A stretch of 56,143 nt of DNA. It comes from Microvirga zambiensis WSM3693 (GTDB lineage: Bacteria > Pseudomonadota > Alphaproteobacteria > Rhizobiales > Beijerinckiaceae). The notes under the pieces are model-generated. The model saw only the letters and a list, made by a program, of their open reading frames with translations, did not search any database and was not told the DNA's origin. Each line of letters opens with the position of its first letter. Position 1 is the first letter of the stretch. This document shows, one piece after another, positions 43,038-51,546 of the stretch. Both the position numbers and the translations under genes were made by a program. The stretch is from the NCBI RefSeq assembly GCF_016735695.1, contig NZ_JAERQD010000042.1, positions 1-56,143 of the forward strand. Reading direction: 5' to 3'.

Positions 43038-43168
43038 TCTCGCTCTGCGCTGCTTCAGACGGATATCGCAGTCTCCATACCGGAGCCGCGACCATGAGGG
43101 CGTCTAACGCTCCCATAGCCGCTGCGCTCGCAGGGGAACCGGCGCACACGTTGTGCGCGCCGAGGCCT

Positions 43169-44458
43169 TCAGGGCGATTTGCGGAGTGGCCTGAGCCCCG
43201 TGCGGATCTCGGAGATCATAGATTCCGGCTGCTCCCAGGCTGCGAAGTGTCCGCCTTTTGGAAGCTTGTTGAAGTGGATGAGATTGGGATACGCCTTCTC
43301 TGTCCAGCTTCTCGGCGCTACATACATTTCGTCAGGGAACACACTGCAGGCGACGGGAAGCTTGACCCCTTTGGTCGCGAAGAAGGAATTTCCAGCGACC
43401 GTTTGCTCCCAGTAAAGCCGGGCTGCCGAGATCGCGGTGCGCGTGAACCAGAAGAGCGTAATGTTATCGAGGACGTCGTCGGGCGAGAGGCCTTCTTTGA
43501 CCCCAGCAAACGACCTCGCGATCATAGCATGGCTCTTCCAGTCGTGGTCGATCATGAAGGCTGCCAAGCCGACAGGTGAATCCACCAGACCAGTCAGCGT
43601 TTGCGGTCGCGTACCCATGACGATTGCGTAGCCAAACTTGTTCTCACGAACCTGCTCGCACGCCTTCCTCTCCTCGGCCGACAGACTATCGGGCAGAGGG
43701 GCACCGGACCAGATGAGCGCATCGATGTCGGGCGGTATCACCTCAGGCATGTTGGTGTGGATCCCGAGCAGTCCTTTGGGTTCCTGAGTTCCCATGTAGT
43801 TGACGACGATCGAACCCCAGTCGCCGCCCTGCGCCACATATTTTTTATAACCAAGGCGGGACATCAGCTCAGCATAGGCGCGCGCAATGCGCTGGGGGTT
43901 CCAGCCGGTCGTGCTTGGCTTGCCCGAGAAGCCGTAGCCCGGCATCGACGGAATGACGACGTGGAACGCATCCGCTTCACTACCGCCGTGCGCGGTCGGG
44001 TCAGTTAAAGGCTCGATCAGCTTCACTTGCTCAACGATCGAGCCCGGCCAGCCGTGTGCGATAAGCAGCGGCATCGCACTGTCATGCTTGGAGCGGACGT
44101 GAATGAAGTGGAAATCTAGACCATCGATCTCGGTGATGAAATTGGGATACGAGTTCAACCTGGATTCGATCTTGCGCCAGTCGTACTCGTCTGCCCAGTA
44201 ACGGGCCAGTTCTTGAATGGTTTTCAGTCGGACACCTTGCGATTCATCCGCGACCGTTTCTTGTTCCGGCCATCTGGTTGCCTTGATGCGACGCTTCAGC
44301 TCGGTAACCTCAGTTTCCGGAATATTGATGCGGAAGGGGCGGATCGCATCGTGTCCGGCGGCTTGAGCCAGGTCCGCAGGAGGCACATTCAACGCGGTTG
44401 CAGCCGCTGAGGCTGCCGCGGGGCTAGGCTGGTTCGGGAGTGATGTTTGTTGCGACAT
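43169..44458 (-). CDS. Epoxide hydrolase with N-terminal EHN domain
   Basis: The start at ATG 44458 (GGAG upstream) gives about 429 residues. An alanine/serine-rich N-terminus is followed by the EHN domain (IRPFRINIPETEVTELKRRI with TRWPEQE). The hydrolase core follows, with oxyanion HGWPGSIVEQ, PSMPGYGFSGKP, the nucleophile aspartate in AQGGDWGSIV and a histidine in GGHFAAWEQP. Tyrosine-containing lid segments (WFTRTAISAARLYWE) are present. These features fit microsomal-type epoxide hydrolases that turn epoxides into diols. Convergent with ohrR. A low-complexity N-terminal extension is unlike a signal peptide. Confidence 0.92.
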   Translation of the reverse strand: MSQQTSLPNQPSPAAASAAATALNVPPADLAQAAGHDAIRPFRINIPETEVTELKRRIKATRWPEQETVADESQGVRLKTIQELARYWADEYDWRKIESRLNSYPNFITEIDGLDFHFIHVRSKHDSAMPLLIAHGWPGSIVEQVKLIEPLTDPTAHGGSEADAFHVVIPSMPGYGFSGKPSTTGWNPQRIARAYAELMSRLGYKKYVAQGGDWGSIVVNYMGTQEPKGLLGIHTNMPEVIPPDIDALIWSGAPLPDSLSAEERKACEQVRENKFGYAIVMGTRPQTLTGLVDSPVGLAAFMIDHDWKSHAMIARSFAGVKEGLSPDDVLDNITLFWFTRTAISAARLYWEQTVAGNSFFATKGVKLPVACSVFPDEMYVAPRSWTEKAYPNLIHFNKLPKGGHFAAWEQPESMISEIRTGLRPLRKSP

Positions 44459-45066
44459 TGATATTCTCCATTCATTCGGATCGTCACAGGTGGCGATTAT
44501 CGAGGTTGGCGAGTGGACGGCCGCAAAACGTCTGACCTTGTGTGCACAAGCCACGGCAACGCAATTGCCCTAGATCTCCTGCATACTTCCAGGAAGGCCT
44601 CAGTTTTGGGATCAGGTCCGCGCACTAATGGAAGCTGCGGCTCTTGCGAGCAGCTGCTCGTCCTTCGGATTCACGCAACCACTCGGTTCAGGAGCGACGT
44701 CGGCAAAGCTGTCGATAAAAAGTGGCTCGTCGGGGGAGCCCAAGTCCAACGCAGGACTTTAATTAAACGCAGATTATAGGCCTCGGTGGCTGGCCCAGCA
44801 AGCGGCGCCAGTTGGGACCTAGCACCATGGTCGTCAATCGATTGCAGCATTCCATTCTCCATTAGCACGAGAACCTCCAGTGGCGCACGCAACCTTGGCT
44901 TCTTGCGGGAGGAAAGAGGCTCCTGCCGCCTGCCAATACGTCATGCTGGGAGGGGCTGCTCATACCGGAGACGGTCCACACCGATCTTGCTATCTTCCGC
45001 CAGAGGCTTGCCCACTCCAGCCTCCAGCCTGGAATGTGGGACCCGTCGCAGCGAGGAGCGTGCCCG
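44459..45066. other. Intergenic region, no supported gene
   Basis: About 600 bases lie between the divergent epoxide hydrolase and AraC-regulator genes. A small leftward frame at 44671-44892 was considered but has no good ribosome binding site or family features. The arrangement with a divergent AraC-type regulator suggests that this region holds the regulator's binding sites for the hydrolase gene. Confidence 0.45.
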
Positions 45067-46107
45067 ATGCGAAACCTTTCCTCAACACCTCTACTGATGC
45101 ATCCCACCTCAATCGGCATTGTCGCCCGCCTGGCTCTTGCGAGAGCCACTGCGGCAGGCCTCGATCCCCGACCGATTCTGCGCAAGGCCGGTCTGACTGC
45201 GTCCCAGATCCAGGATCGGCAGGCACGCGTGAATGCGACGAGCGAGATTACCTTTCTGAATCTTGTGGCGAGCACCCTTTCCGATGAGTTGCTGGGATTT
45301 CATCTCGCTGAGGCCTTCGAGCTGCGGGAGACCGGCCTGCTCTACTTCGTGCTGGCCTCCTCGGCTACACTAGGCGAGGCGTTGGCCCGTGCCGAGCGGT
45401 TCAGCACCATCACCAATGAGGGCGTCCGGCTGCGATGTCAGGAAGGAAGCAACCTGAGCCTCCGCTACAGCTATGTCGGGGTGCCGCGGCACACGGATCG
45501 CCATCAGGTCGAGTTCTGGACCCGGACGCTCGTCCGGATCTGTCAAACCCTGACCGGCACCGAACTCAGGCCCATCCGGATAAGCTTCGCTCATCCGCGC
45601 TGGAGCGCTTCGGGTCAGCTCGATGCATTTTTCGGGTGTGAGGTGGCCTTTGCGTCGGACGCTGACGACGTCACCTTCGCCCGCGGGGCTTCGCAGCTTC
45701 GGCTGGTCAAGGCGGATCCTTACCTGAACGAGCTCCTTGTCCGCTACGGCGAGGAGGCCCTGGCCCAGCGGGCCAATATAGCCAGCCCGATCCGCGCGAG
45801 CGTGGAGAACGCCCTCGCCCCGCTCCTGCCCCATGGCGAGGGCCGGGTAGGCGGAGTGGCGCGAGCGCTGGGCATGAGCGAACGGACCCTGGCGCGCCGG
45901 CTGGCGGCAGAGAACCTGACCTTCCTCGGAATCCGCGAGGAGATGCGCAAGGATCTGGCCCTTTGCTATCTTAAGGATACAAGCATTTCAATTTCGCGCA
46001 TTGCCTGGATGCTCGGCTTTCAGGAGGTCAGCGCCTTCACCCATGCCTTCCGGCGCTGGACGGGGATGACACCGACCCAGATGCGCGACGAAGCCCGCTC
46101 GTGCTGA
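45067..46107 (+). CDS. AraC-family transcriptional regulator with Arabinose_bd-type N-terminal domain
   Basis: The start at ATG 45067 (GAGGAGCGTGCCCG upstream) gives about 346 residues. The N-terminal domain has the pattern of the OruR/ArgR-like group: LARATAAGLDPRPILRKAGL, DELLGFHLAEAFELRETGLL and FGCEVAFASDADDVTF. The C-terminal double helix-turn-helix carries MSERTLARRLAAENLTFLGI and the second recognition region IAWMLGFQEVSAFTHAFRRW. Members usually activate a neighbouring catabolic or detoxification gene. The divergent epoxide hydrolase is the obvious candidate target. Confidence 0.92.
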   Translation: MRNLSSTPLLMHPTSIGIVARLALARATAAGLDPRPILRKAGLTASQIQDRQARVNATSEITFLNLVASTLSDELLGFHLAEAFELRETGLLYFVLASSATLGEALARAERFSTITNEGVRLRCQEGSNLSLRYSYVGVPRHTDRHQVEFWTRTLVRICQTLTGTELRPIRISFAHPRWSASGQLDAFFGCEVAFASDADDVTFARGASQLRLVKADPYLNELLVRYGEEALAQRANIASPIRASVENALAPLLPHGEGRVGGVARALGMSERTLARRLAAENLTFLGIREEMRKDLALCYLKDTSISISRIAWMLGFQEVSAFTHAFRRWTGMTPTQMRDEARSC

Positions 46108-46164
46108 AATCCGTTTTCTCAGAAGAGGCTGGAGGCTGTGCAAGCCGGTTAGAATGTCAGCACC

Positions 46165-46230
46165 GGGTCAAAGAGCAACCAACAGCCGATGAATTGAAGG
46201 TCTGCTTCCCGCCACACCAATGACCAACGT
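46165..46230. repeat. Dispersed intergenic repeat, type D, full copy 2
   Basis: GGGTCAAAGAG, AACAGC, TGAAGGTC and CCGCC occur in the same order and spacing as at 25811-25878. The copy lies just downstream of the AraC-type gene. Confidence 0.55.
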
Positions 46231-46329
46231 GCTTCTTCCGAGAGGTGGTATTTTGAAACGTTCCGGGGTCATGGCTGAAATTTCGTAGAAGGCCACTTTG
46301 GAATGGCCGACTTTTCGACGATGCCAGAA

Positions 46330-46752
46330 TCAGGGTCGGCGAAGCCGTGCATGTGGCCGACGTCCTGACCCTCCTGTCAGCCCGAGAGGCCTGCTGCGCC
46401 AGGCCGTCGGGGACTGGCCTGTCCAGCGCCGGAAGGCACGGGTGAAGGCACTTGGTGCGGTGTAATGCAAAGCCTCGGCGATCTGGCTGAACGGCAAATC
46501 CGTCTTGGCGATCAGCATGCAGGCAATCTCGCAACGGACCTCGTTGATCACCTGTCGGAACGTGCGGCCTTCGGCTTTCAGGTGCCGCGAGAGGGTCCGG
46601 CGGGACACCGCGAAGAGGCTGGCGATCATGGCAGCCTTACAGGTGTCCTTGTTAAGCTCGACCCGGAGCATGCGCCGCACCTCCTCGGTGAGGGATTGTC
46701 GGCCATGGCGCGGTCGGGACAGGTCAACCCCGCGAGGGAACGGCGTATCCAT
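46330..46752 (-). pseudogene. C-terminal remnant of an AraC-family regulator
   Basis: The frame encodes only the DNA-binding part of an AraC protein. LFAVSRRTLSRHLKAEGRTF is the first helix-turn-helix and LPFSQIAEALHYTAPSAFTR with AFRRWTGQSP the second. About 200 residues of N-terminal domain are missing; only some 30 unrelated residues (MDTPFPRGVDLSRPRHG...) come before it, without a clear ribosome binding site. It is most similar in layout to the intact AraC gene nearby but clearly not a recent copy. A free DNA-binding domain might still bind, yet a decayed gene is more likely. Confidence 0.65.
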
Positions 46753-46889
46753 CGCATTAGCCTAGTGCGGCCGGAGTGCCGTGCTTGATCGATTGGGACA
46801 GTCCATTGACGGTTCGGGACGTCGCTGTTCCCGCCGCGAATTTCGTACACCACGCAGTATGGTCGGGCTGGAAGCGCGTGCGACGCTGC

Positions 46890-47090
46890 CTATGGGAGAT
46901 CCCAAATCTGCATCATCACCAGACCCATCAGACCGCCGCACAGGAGCAGGACCAGGAGCAGGGCGAAGTGGCTCATCCGCTCATGGCGAGTGAGCCGAGC
47001 GTTGGCTGCTTCGACCTTGAGGCGTTGCTGATCTCGTTCGGAGGGACGCGACATGTCGCTGTGACGCTTGAGCGCTGGATAAAGTTCCAT
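46890..47090 (-). CDS. Small membrane-anchored protein
   Basis: About 66 residues: a charged, helical N-terminal half (SERDQQRLKVEAANARLTRHE) and a C-terminal transmembrane helix (MSHFALLLVLLLCGGLMGLVMM). The orientation is likely cytoplasmic N-terminus. The start is uncertain; ATG 47090 has GAGG three bases before it and ATG 47054 has none. The intergenic distance to the EcfG-type promoter at 47135-47159 is short, but the promoter points the other way. Function unknown. Confidence 0.55.
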   Translation of the reverse strand: MELYPALKRHSDMSRPSERDQQRLKVEAANARLTRHERMSHFALLLVLLLCGGLMGLVMMQIWDLP

Positions 47091-47134
47091 CGGCCTCGTG
47101 TACGCGAGGAAACCGCTCACATTACACCCAGTAC

Positions 47135-47159
47135 GGAACGCTCAGGACAGAATGGCGTT
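47135..47159 (+). promoter_or_regulatory. EcfG (ECF15) consensus promoter, GGAAC-N16-CGTT
   Basis: GGAAC at 47135-47139 and CGTT at 47156-47159 with exactly 16 bases between them form a perfect match to the promoter recognised by alphaproteobacterial general stress sigma factors. The next gene starts 72 bases downstream on the same strand. An EcfG-type sigma gene is in this window at 4716. Confidence 0.8.
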
Positions 47160-47230
47160 TTGCTCCGTTAAGGCGCGCTTCTCCTTTTAGCTATAAGAAG
47201 CCTGCTGAGGGTCCAGCCGCGGGACGCGCC

Positions 47231-47422
47231 ATGTTCTTCCATAAGCTCGACAAGGCCGAGGGCTACCGGCGACAGGCTCAGGAGGTTCGAGACGTTGCCA
47301 AGCAGATCACGCTGCTGGACGCCAAACGACAACTCCTTGCGACAGCTCAGCATCTCGAGACCTTAGCCGAGGAAGAAGAGCGCAAGGCTCGGGCATCAGC
47401 GACGAGACAGGACAAGGCGTGA
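47231..47422 (+). CDS. Small helical protein, predicted EcfG regulon member
   Basis: The 63-residue protein is a charged, two-helix hairpin: KAEGYRRQAQEVRDVAKQI, a short LLDAKRQL and TAQHLETLAEEEERKARA. The same YRR..A.E.R.LA.QI...A...L..TA...E.LAEE pattern forms the N-terminal part of the gene at 50951. The family is widespread in Hyphomicrobiales without a known function. A perfect EcfG promoter lies 72 bases upstream, so expression in stress is predicted. No membrane segment. The ribosome binding site is weak (GGGACGCGCC before ATG). Confidence 0.75.
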   Translation: MFFHKLDKAEGYRRQAQEVRDVAKQITLLDAKRQLLATAQHLETLAEEEERKARASATRQDKA

Positions 47423-47519
47423 TCCGAGCCACGCTCTCCCTGGGCGTGGGATACACGTTCTGAGGCTCATTGCGCCGCCCAATGCCGCATAATCGTCAGT
47501 CCGGAACTCTCTAACCAAC

Positions 47520-47702
47520 TTAAGAGGGCTGTCTGCCTTTGTCGTGAGGCATAGGCCAATGCGGCTGGGGTTCGACGAGAGCCTTGGTTTCGTCCAGCAA
47601 CTCGCACGACCGCATGATCGCCTCCTTGGCGGTGCGGACGAGGAATACGTCCTGGGGGTCATCGTATGGGACAGACTTGGGATTTGGGGGCTTCTGGGTC
47701 AT
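47520..47702 (-). CDS. Hypothetical 60-residue protein
   Basis: ATG 47702 is preceded by AGGAGCACCTGTC, a good ribosome binding site. The product is proline-rich at both ends with a central helix (DVFLVRTAKEAIMRSCELLDETKAL). It has no membrane segment. The unusual composition and length give no family clue, but the strong start signal supports a real gene. It is convergent with the stress gene to the left and lies about 95 bases downstream of the response regulator gene on the same strand. Confidence 0.55.
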   Translation of the reverse strand: MTQKPPNPKSVPYDDPQDVFLVRTAKEAIMRSCELLDETKALVEPQPHWPMPHDKGRQPS

Positions 47703-47796
47703 GACAGGTGCTCCTAGTTTTGCAGGCGGGAGCGCACGTCTCTCTCAGCCACCAGCGCCCACGGGTTCGAGTCGGTTGGTGATAAGGGGCAACGGA

Positions 47797-48240
47797 TCAG
47801 GTCGGGATCTGTTCAAGCGGCACCGCGAACTTTGCATAAGGCGCACTTCGGCAAGCAACTCGGGATTGCTGGATAAGAGCCGGGAGAGACTGCACGAGCG
47901 CCTCAAAGGGATAGGGCTTTTCCCACCGCAGCACGTGCCGATAGCGGTCTGGCATCATGGAGGCAGTGTAGCCTGTCGCGAAAACGAACGGCACGTTGCG
48001 GGCCTCGAGGGCGTCGGCCACGGGGGAAGCCGACTGGCCCCGCAGGTTGAGGTCGATCACGGCGCAGTCGATCCGCTCTGAAGCCTCCACCAGTGCGAGT
48101 GCCTTTTCGAGGGTCGCCACGGGTCCGAGCAGGGTGGCGCCATGGGCACTCAAGCGCTGCCCGAGTTCGTCGGCGAGGAAATATTCATCCTCGACGATGA
48201 GAATCCAGCAGCCTGCCAAGACCTGCAATGGTGTTTCCAT
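47797..48240 (-). CDS. Response regulator of the FAT-GUY type
   Basis: The 147-residue protein is a single receiver domain with a short tail. The acidic pocket is in ILIVEDEYFLADELG, the phosphoacceptor in CAVIDLNLRGQSA and the lysine in LRWEKPYPFE. The strand after the fourth helix reads PFVFATGY, the signature (PFxFATGY) of FAT-GUY receivers. These regulate the alphaproteobacterial general stress response by passing or draining phosphate in the PhyR network. A tail of about 25 residues follows the domain. ATG 48240 has no strong ribosome binding site. Confidence 0.85.
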   Translation of the reverse strand: METPLQVLAGCWILIVEDEYFLADELGQRLSAHGATLLGPVATLEKALALVEASERIDCAVIDLNLRGQSASPVADALEARNVPFVFATGYTASMMPDRYRHVLRWEKPYPFEALVQSLPALIQQSRVACRSAPYAKFAVPLEQIPT

Positions 48241-48355
48241 CGGCTCTGCTCCGCTCCATCCAGACTGCCCGGTTTACCAATCAGCAGCAACCTTGCACGC
48301 ACGCGTGACACGAGGCGGCAGCGGACTTCGCATGACGTGCACGTCGGTGAGCGGT

Positions 48356-48586
48356 TCAACCTCGGGCGAGGGCATCCAGGATCAACTGTCGATGGAGGTA
48401 AAACTGTTCCAGGACCGCCTCGAAGCCCCGAACAATCCTCTTGGCTTCCGCCGTGTCCTGCCCTCTCTGGATCATCTGCTCGACAAGACGACGCTGATGG
48501 GCCAAGCGCGCCTCACCCTCGGCGATGTGCGGTCGGCCAAGGCGAGCTGTTCGCGTTCGAACTGCGGGTTGGGCATGAAGGAGCAT
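48356..48586 (-). CDS. Small helical protein, unknown function
   Basis: The product is a basic N-terminus followed by a helical hairpin: IAEGEARLAHQRRLVEQMIQ, RGQDTAEAKRIVRGFEAVLE and QFYLHRQLILDAL. The pattern of a glycine-aspartate turn between two helices is common in small Hyphomicrobiales proteins of unknown function. The start is uncertain; ATG 48586 was chosen, while an ATG at 48613 would add nine arginine-rich residues. It lies upstream of the FAT-GUY receiver on the same strand and could be in its operon. Confidence 0.6.
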   Translation of the reverse strand: MLLHAQPAVRTRTARLGRPHIAEGEARLAHQRRLVEQMIQRGQDTAEAKRIVRGFEAVLEQFYLHRQLILDALARG

Positions 48587-49562
48587 GCGCGCTCGCGCGC
48601 GAAAGCACCACAAATTTCACATAACGCCCAGAATGGAATGCGTTTCGAGGTGTTCAGAAAGTCTTCGCCCGGACTCATGGAACGGCCGGCCCCATCCAAT
48701 ACAACCGGCTCCACAGCAGTGCCCATCCGGCGCCCGAATACCCGCAATTGCTTGGCGTGAGAGAGGCTGAGATGAGCACGTTCCTCCAGCCTCTCCCCGC
48801 CTCGACAAGCAGCAGTCAGGGGCGATGCTCCAGACCCAAACCAAGAGAACATCCCTGCCTCCAAACGTCCTACCGCAGGAACCTCGCCCGATGCGAGCGG
48901 AGCATTCCACCTCCTCCAGAAGCGGCTCCGTAAAGGAATGCAAATCCTTCCACCACCCGGCGAAGGGAGCGGTGTCGCAGAATGCGCCCTATTCTTCGTG
49001 TCAATGGGATTAAGCGCTCCGTTTGGCATGTGTCCCAACCACCGGATGGTCCGCACTGGGTCCAGCCTGTGTGAAAACGCGGACCAGACCGATCAGGGCA
49101 AAATATTTGTACAAGTTCTGGCGTCTGCACCGAGGATTCCCCGGCCTAGCAAACCTTACGAGACATAAAGTTTCTTCATGGAGTGGCTCATCAGCGTTTT
49201 CACACAGCCTCGGTCAGAATTTCACGTTCCAGCCGCTTCACGAACGTCCGCGCTTGAGTGGCGAAGCGGACCAGACGCTCTGATGTTCGCTGTCAACGAT
49301 TTTGACGCAACGGTCCCGCCGCTGCGGAGAGCGGGCTTGTATCGATGAACACGCAGAGGTGGGGACGAGACCTGAAGGACGTCGGTGATCAAGCTCTGAT
49401 GCGCGGATTGGCTACTGCATTCCCGAGTGTGCGTCCGGGGCTGGCCCTATCTTACGGCGGGCGTCGACCGATGGTCGGCCACAAAGCGTTTGACGGGCTT
49501 TTCCCCTGCCGTGATCCCGCCCCCGCCTCTGCATGAGAAGGAGCTATTGCCTCTGGGGCAGA
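48587..49562. other. Intergenic region with the second miniature element
   Basis: Nearly one kilobase without a supported gene. It contains the second MITE-like copy (49058-49216). The long leftward frame at 48472-49056 overlaps the small helical gene and has no recognisable features. The right part (49217-49562) lies next to the IS110 element and may include its end. Confidence 0.5.
49058..49216. mobile_element. Miniature inverted-repeat element (MITE-like), copy 2
   Basis: Same 159-base sequence as at 37103-37261 with one base changed (49082, G for A). The inverted 14-base ends lie at 49067-49080 and 49194-49207. There is no coding capacity. Near-identity of the two copies suggests recent movement. 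Confidence 0.8.
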
Positions 49563-50672
49563 TCAGGCGGGTTGAACCTCCCGGGCGACCGCCCACATGA
49601 AGCCGGCGAGCTCGCGAGCGACGGCCGTGCACACCACCGTTGACTTCTTGCCCCGTCGACTGAGGGCTCGATAACGGGCGCTCAAACGCGTCTGAGCCTT
49701 CCAGGCGATCTCGCGCACCTTCGGTGTCGTCGCTTCCAGCCGGTAGAGTTTGAATTTGCCGATGCGCGGCGGGTGCCGATAGGTCCAGGCGCTTTCCACC
49801 AGCATGTGCCGAACCCGACCGTTCCCGGCCTTGGTGATGCCGCCGCGCCGCACCGTTTCGCCGGTCGAACGCTCGCCGGGGACGAGGCCCAGATAGGCCA
49901 TGAGCTGACGAGGGTTCTCGAAGCGGCTGACATCCCCAACCTCGGTGACGAAGGTCACGGCGACAACCAGATCGATGCCGCGCAGCGCCTGCAGGGCCCG
50001 CACGAGCGGGGCCAGGGACCAATGAGGCAGGAATTCTGCAATCGTCTGCTCGAGCCGCTCCACCCGTTCCTTCGCAAGCCGCACGGCTTCGACCATCTCC
50101 TGCAGGACGATCTGATGAGCGGGATAATCGAATGTCTGCTCCTGCAGCCAGCGCAGGTAGCGCATGGTCCAGCCCTTCTTGCGTGGGTAGACGCGCCCAT
50201 GCTTGAGCATGAAGGCACTGACCTGCTGGCGATGCACCCGCAAGCTCTCGACCGCCGCAGCGCGGGCGCGAACCAAGTCGCGCATGGCTTCGTGACCTTC
50301 ATCGGGGACCCACACCGCCGTGAGCTCGCCCGCTCGCAGAAGTTTGGCCAAGGCGATTGCATCGCGCCGATTGGTCTTGACCCGATCGCCGGGCTTGCGC
50401 GGAATGAGTGAGGGGGCAACAACTGCGCAGGGATGGCCGAGACTGGTGATGAGCCGGTGCAGGCCATAGCCGGTCGGGCCAGCCTCGTAGCAGAAGTGGA
50501 CGTAGTCATACTTGGACGCCAAGCGCTTCACGAAGCGCCGCATGCTCTCCGCGGAAGCATCGATCTCTCCCAGGTAGCGAACCTCGCCGCCGCGCTCGCC
50601 ATCAGCAACTGCAACAGCATTGCGCGCTTTGGCGACATCAATTCCGACAAAAACCTCCGTAGACTGTCCCAT
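49563..50672 (-). CDS. IS110 family transposase
   Basis: The 369-residue transposase starts at ATG 50672 (GGAGGACGAGCC upstream). The N-terminal RuvC-like DEDD domain begins VFVGIDVAKARNAVAV and continues with HFCYEAGPTGYGL, VKTNRRDAIALAKLLRAGEL and VWVPDEGHEAMRDLVRAR. The C-terminal Tnp20 region has LRGIDLVVAVTFVTEVGDVSRF, LMAYLGLVPGERSTGETVRRGGITKAGNGRVR and a helical end. It looks complete. IS110 elements lack conventional inverted repeats and use a bridge RNA from their noncoding end. The noncoding stretch upstream (50673-50950) is where one could lie. Confidence 0.92.
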   Translation of the reverse strand: MGQSTEVFVGIDVAKARNAVAVADGERGGEVRYLGEIDASAESMRRFVKRLASKYDYVHFCYEAGPTGYGLHRLITSLGHPCAVVAPSLIPRKPGDRVKTNRRDAIALAKLLRAGELTAVWVPDEGHEAMRDLVRARAAAVESLRVHRQQVSAFMLKHGRVYPRKKGWTMRYLRWLQEQTFDYPAHQIVLQEMVEAVRLAKERVERLEQTIAEFLPHWSLAPLVRALQALRGIDLVVAVTFVTEVGDVSRFENPRQLMAYLGLVPGERSTGETVRRGGITKAGNGRVRHMLVESAWTYRHPPRIGKFKLYRLEATTPKVREIAWKAQTRLSARYRALSRRGKKSTVVCTAVARELAGFMWAVAREVQPA

Positions 50673-50950
50673 GGCTCGTCCTCCTGCGGTGAGGATCGGC
50701 TCAGCCCACCCGAGCAACCCTCGGAGGCGCAGAGTAGGGCGAGCCACACACTCAACACAGGCGGACATACGGTCTTACGTCTCAGGAGTGCCAACTCCCG
50801 ACCTTCGTCCTTGGTCGCCCGATATGCCCGCACAAGTGCAGCCTGTCCTGCCGATGCGTGGCCGATGTGCGAGAAACCCTGTAGAACGGTGAACGACATC
50901 ACCTTATGGCGGTTGATACCGAGTGATGCTCCACACAAGGGGTCCAGGCC
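50673..50950. other. Noncoding flank of the IS110 element (possible bridge RNA region)
   Basis: About 280 bases lie upstream of the transposase gene and before the next gene at 50951. In IS110-group elements the noncoding end next to the transposase start carries the bridge RNA with target- and donor-binding loops. I cannot fold this region by eye or define its outer edge, so the assignment rests on family knowledge only. Confidence 0.35.
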
Positions 50951-51427
50951 GTGTACATCCCTTCTCATGACAAGGCAGCCGAGTACCGCCGGCTGGCTGA
51001 GGAAGCGCGAACCCTCGCCCGGCAGATCTCGATCAGCGACGCCCGCCAGCATCTGTTTGAGACCGCCAAGCAGTGGGAGCTACTGGCAGAGGAAGCAGAG
51101 CGTCGATCTCAGGGAACCGGCGCTCGTTCGAGCACCGAGTCGGATGCTCGGCCCCTGCACCCAGGGGCAATGGGGCTGAGGCGCTGCTTCTTCTTCGACA
51201 CCGATGATGGCGATTTCCGGACCGTCGACGAAGTGGGAATGGAGTTGTCGGACATCGCAGCGGCCAAAGCCGAGGCTCGAGCCGCTTTGGCCGACATGGC
51301 CAAGGATGGGCTTGCTGATGGCGATCCGCGCGATTTCGTGGTCAGCGTCCGGGATGAGGCAGGACGAACGGTTCTGCGGGTTACCCTCGCGCTCACCACA
51401 GAGCACCCTTCAGATCCCGAAGAGTAA
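50951..51427 (+). CDS. Fusion of YRR-helix module and DUF6894 domain
   Basis: The 158-residue protein combines an N-terminal helical hairpin (DKAAEYRRLAEEARTLARQI, ISDARQHLFETAKQWELLAEEAE), closely like the gene at 47231, with a C-terminal DUF6894 domain. That domain shows RCFFFDTDDGDFRTVDEVGME, AAAKAEARAALADMAKDGLAD and FVVSVRDEAGRTVLRVTLAL. The two are joined by a disordered Ser/Thr/Arg linker. Each module occurs alone elsewhere in the window, so this is a fusion of two local families. The start is a GTG at 50951 with a weak ribosome binding site. A loose EcfG-like site (TGAAC-N16-GGTT near 50890) is too weak to call. Confidence 0.75.
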   Translation: MYIPSHDKAAEYRRLAEEARTLARQISISDARQHLFETAKQWELLAEEAERRSQGTGARSSTESDARPLHPGAMGLRRCFFFDTDDGDFRTVDEVGMELSDIAAAKAEARAALADMAKDGLADGDPRDFVVSVRDEAGRTVLRVTLALTTEHPSDPEE

Positions 51428-51546
51428 GGCCACGCACCCTCCGAAAACCGCGATCCCGACGACCTGTGTGGGTTACCGCCAAGATTGTGACCTTGGCCGC
51501 ACCTCTGCTACACAGAGGACGATGAGGAGTGTGGAAGGAGCGTCCC

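Noticed and set aside
44671..44892. Small leftward frame between the epoxide hydrolase and AraC genes
   Set aside because: Weak start and no family features; kept only as a remark.
48472..49056. Leftward 194-codon open frame
   Set aside because: It overlaps the small helical gene in another frame, has no recognisable domain and no good start. It was left as noncoding, although a short part near its middle could be a remnant of something.
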